Part shown: piece after piece, positions 6,804 through 7,396 of the stretch
How positions within the stretch are numbered: position 1 is the stretch's first letter
Layout: each line of letters begins with the position of its first letter
Assembly (NCBI GenBank): GCA_964454295.1
Contig: CAYVTV010000209.1
Span: 1-7,396 of the forward strand
DNA length: 7,396 nucleotides
From: CAYVTV01 sp964454295
GTDB lineage: Bacteria; Bacteroidota; Bacteroidia; Bacteroidales; GCA-2748055
Direction: 5' to 3'
The notes under the pieces: model-generated
Seen by the model: the letters and a program-made list of their open reading frames with translations, nothing else
Databases searched by the model: none
What the model was told of the DNA's origin: nothing
Made by a program: the position numbers and the translations under genes

Positions 6804-6825
6804 CTTTCCTGAGTTGAGTAAAACA

Positions 6826-7396
6826 CTATTGTTTTACCATCCGCTTCATCTCAACCTGGCCGTTAGCCAGATGCAGAGTTAACAGATAAACGCCTGCTGT
6901 AAGCTTGTTCGTGTTGATGGTAGCATCATTCTGCAGGGTAACATCAAGAACGCACTGACCCATTATGTTGGTAATGGTTATCCGCTCCACGCCCCGGGCG
7001 TTGGACATGCTGATATGGCTGCTGAATGGGTTGGGGAACAGAACCACCTCTGCCAGGTTAATGATACTGCTACTGCTTACAGGTCCAAAAGTAGCTGTGA
7101 TGGCTTTATCAGTATCCATTGTGATGGTGGTTATGGCCTCAGCAGAATCAGTCACATCGCCCGTCCAACCATTAAATAACCAACCTTCCGCAGCAATAGC
7201 TTCAAGATTCAGCATCACGCCTTCGGTAACGGTGATGGCTGTGGTGTATTCTTCTCCGCCAACTTCTACTATACCGTTGCCGTCTATGGTAATGGTCAGG
7301 GTGTGCACCGGTATTACAGACCAGCTAACTGAAAGGTATTCAGATGGTGCGCAGTAATTTGCCAAACGACGGGTGCGAATCTCAACGACTGTTTTG
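6826..7396 (-). CDS. T9SS sorting-domain protein, C-terminal part (gene runs off the window)
   Basis: This reading frame is open to the right edge of the window, so only the last 189 residues are seen; the true start lies beyond 7396, and the TTG at 7365 is merely internal. Counting from the edge, residues about 31-103 form a bacterial InlB-B-type repeat (HTLTITIDGNGIVEV, then GWLFNGWTGDVT at 71-82 and MDTDKAITATF at 93-103). A short Ser-rich linker (107-110) follows. The final 75 residues are a type A Por secretion/T9SS sorting domain: VVLFPNPFSSHISM (117-130), ITITNIMGQCVL (139-150), LTAGVYLLTLHLANGQ (165-180) and the basic end MKRMVKQ. Known role of such tails: export through the outer membrane and removal or anchoring at the cell surface. 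The catalytic or binding part is not in view, so the protein's job cannot be stated. One hand-counted 60-base line here (6841-6900) is about 52% G+C versus about 32% for 5941-6000. Confidence 0.9.
   Translation of the reverse strand, partial: KTVVEIRTRRLANYCAPSEYLSVSWSVIPVHTLTITIDGNGIVEVGGEEYTTAITVTEGVMLNLEAIAAEGWLFNGWTGDVTDSAEAITTITMDTDKAITATFGPVSSSSIINLAEVVLFPNPFSSHISMSNARGVERITITNIMGQCVLDVTLQNDATINTNKLTAGVYLLTLHLANGQVEMKRMVKQ

Noticed and set aside
6965..7357. Plus-strand 130-codon open frame
   Set aside because: It lies wholly antisense to the T9SS sorting-domain gene, whose protein is clearly recognisable; the plus-strand translation has no family features.

Overview
The window most likely comes from a Bacteroidota (Bacteroidetes) genome. 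One gene ends in a type IX secretion (Por secretion) sorting domain, which is essentially confined to this phylum. Genes lack clear Shine-Dalgarno sequences. One upstream region carries a TTTG-N20-TATATTTA pair resembling the phylum's -33/-7 promoter consensus (TTTG / TAnnTTTG). The genus cannot be named from the sequence.

Layout. Positions 1-252 hold no intact gene. They contain a leader with three successive families of 8-base tandem repeats, the last ending seven bases before a GTG start. Positions 253-5057 (+ strand) form a likely three-gene operon with 35-49 base gaps: a CPA2/Kef-type cation:proton antiporter with a C-terminal NAD-binding TrkA-N domain; a protein-L-isoaspartate O-methyltransferase preceded by a signal peptide; and a 799-residue polytopic membrane protein with a degenerate spermidine-synthase-like Rossmann domain. 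Positions 5110-6606 (- strand, convergent) encode a predicted secreted nucleoside-hydrolase-family protein fused to an FmdE-like domain. Positions 6826-7396 (- strand) are the 3' part of a surface or secreted protein with an InlB-B-type repeat and a T9SS sorting domain, followed by an intrinsic terminator.

The operon combines ion homeostasis with two proteins of the SAM-binding/spermidine-synthase superfold. The methyltransferase has an export signal. The charged loops of the third protein, read by the positive-inside rule, place its Rossmann domain outside the cytoplasm. If both are right, this is an envelope-localised pair with a cofactor-supply problem, and it is the most interesting point in the window.

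The nucleoside hydrolase-FmdE gene is flanked on both sides by short stretches that read like orphan protein C-termini (NITLPPKSIVTIELE-stop on the 3' side; a 40-odd-codon tail ending GFSNDKWE-stop on the 5' side). This suggests rearrangement or insertion at that locus. No RNA genes, CRISPR arrays or intact mobile elements were seen.
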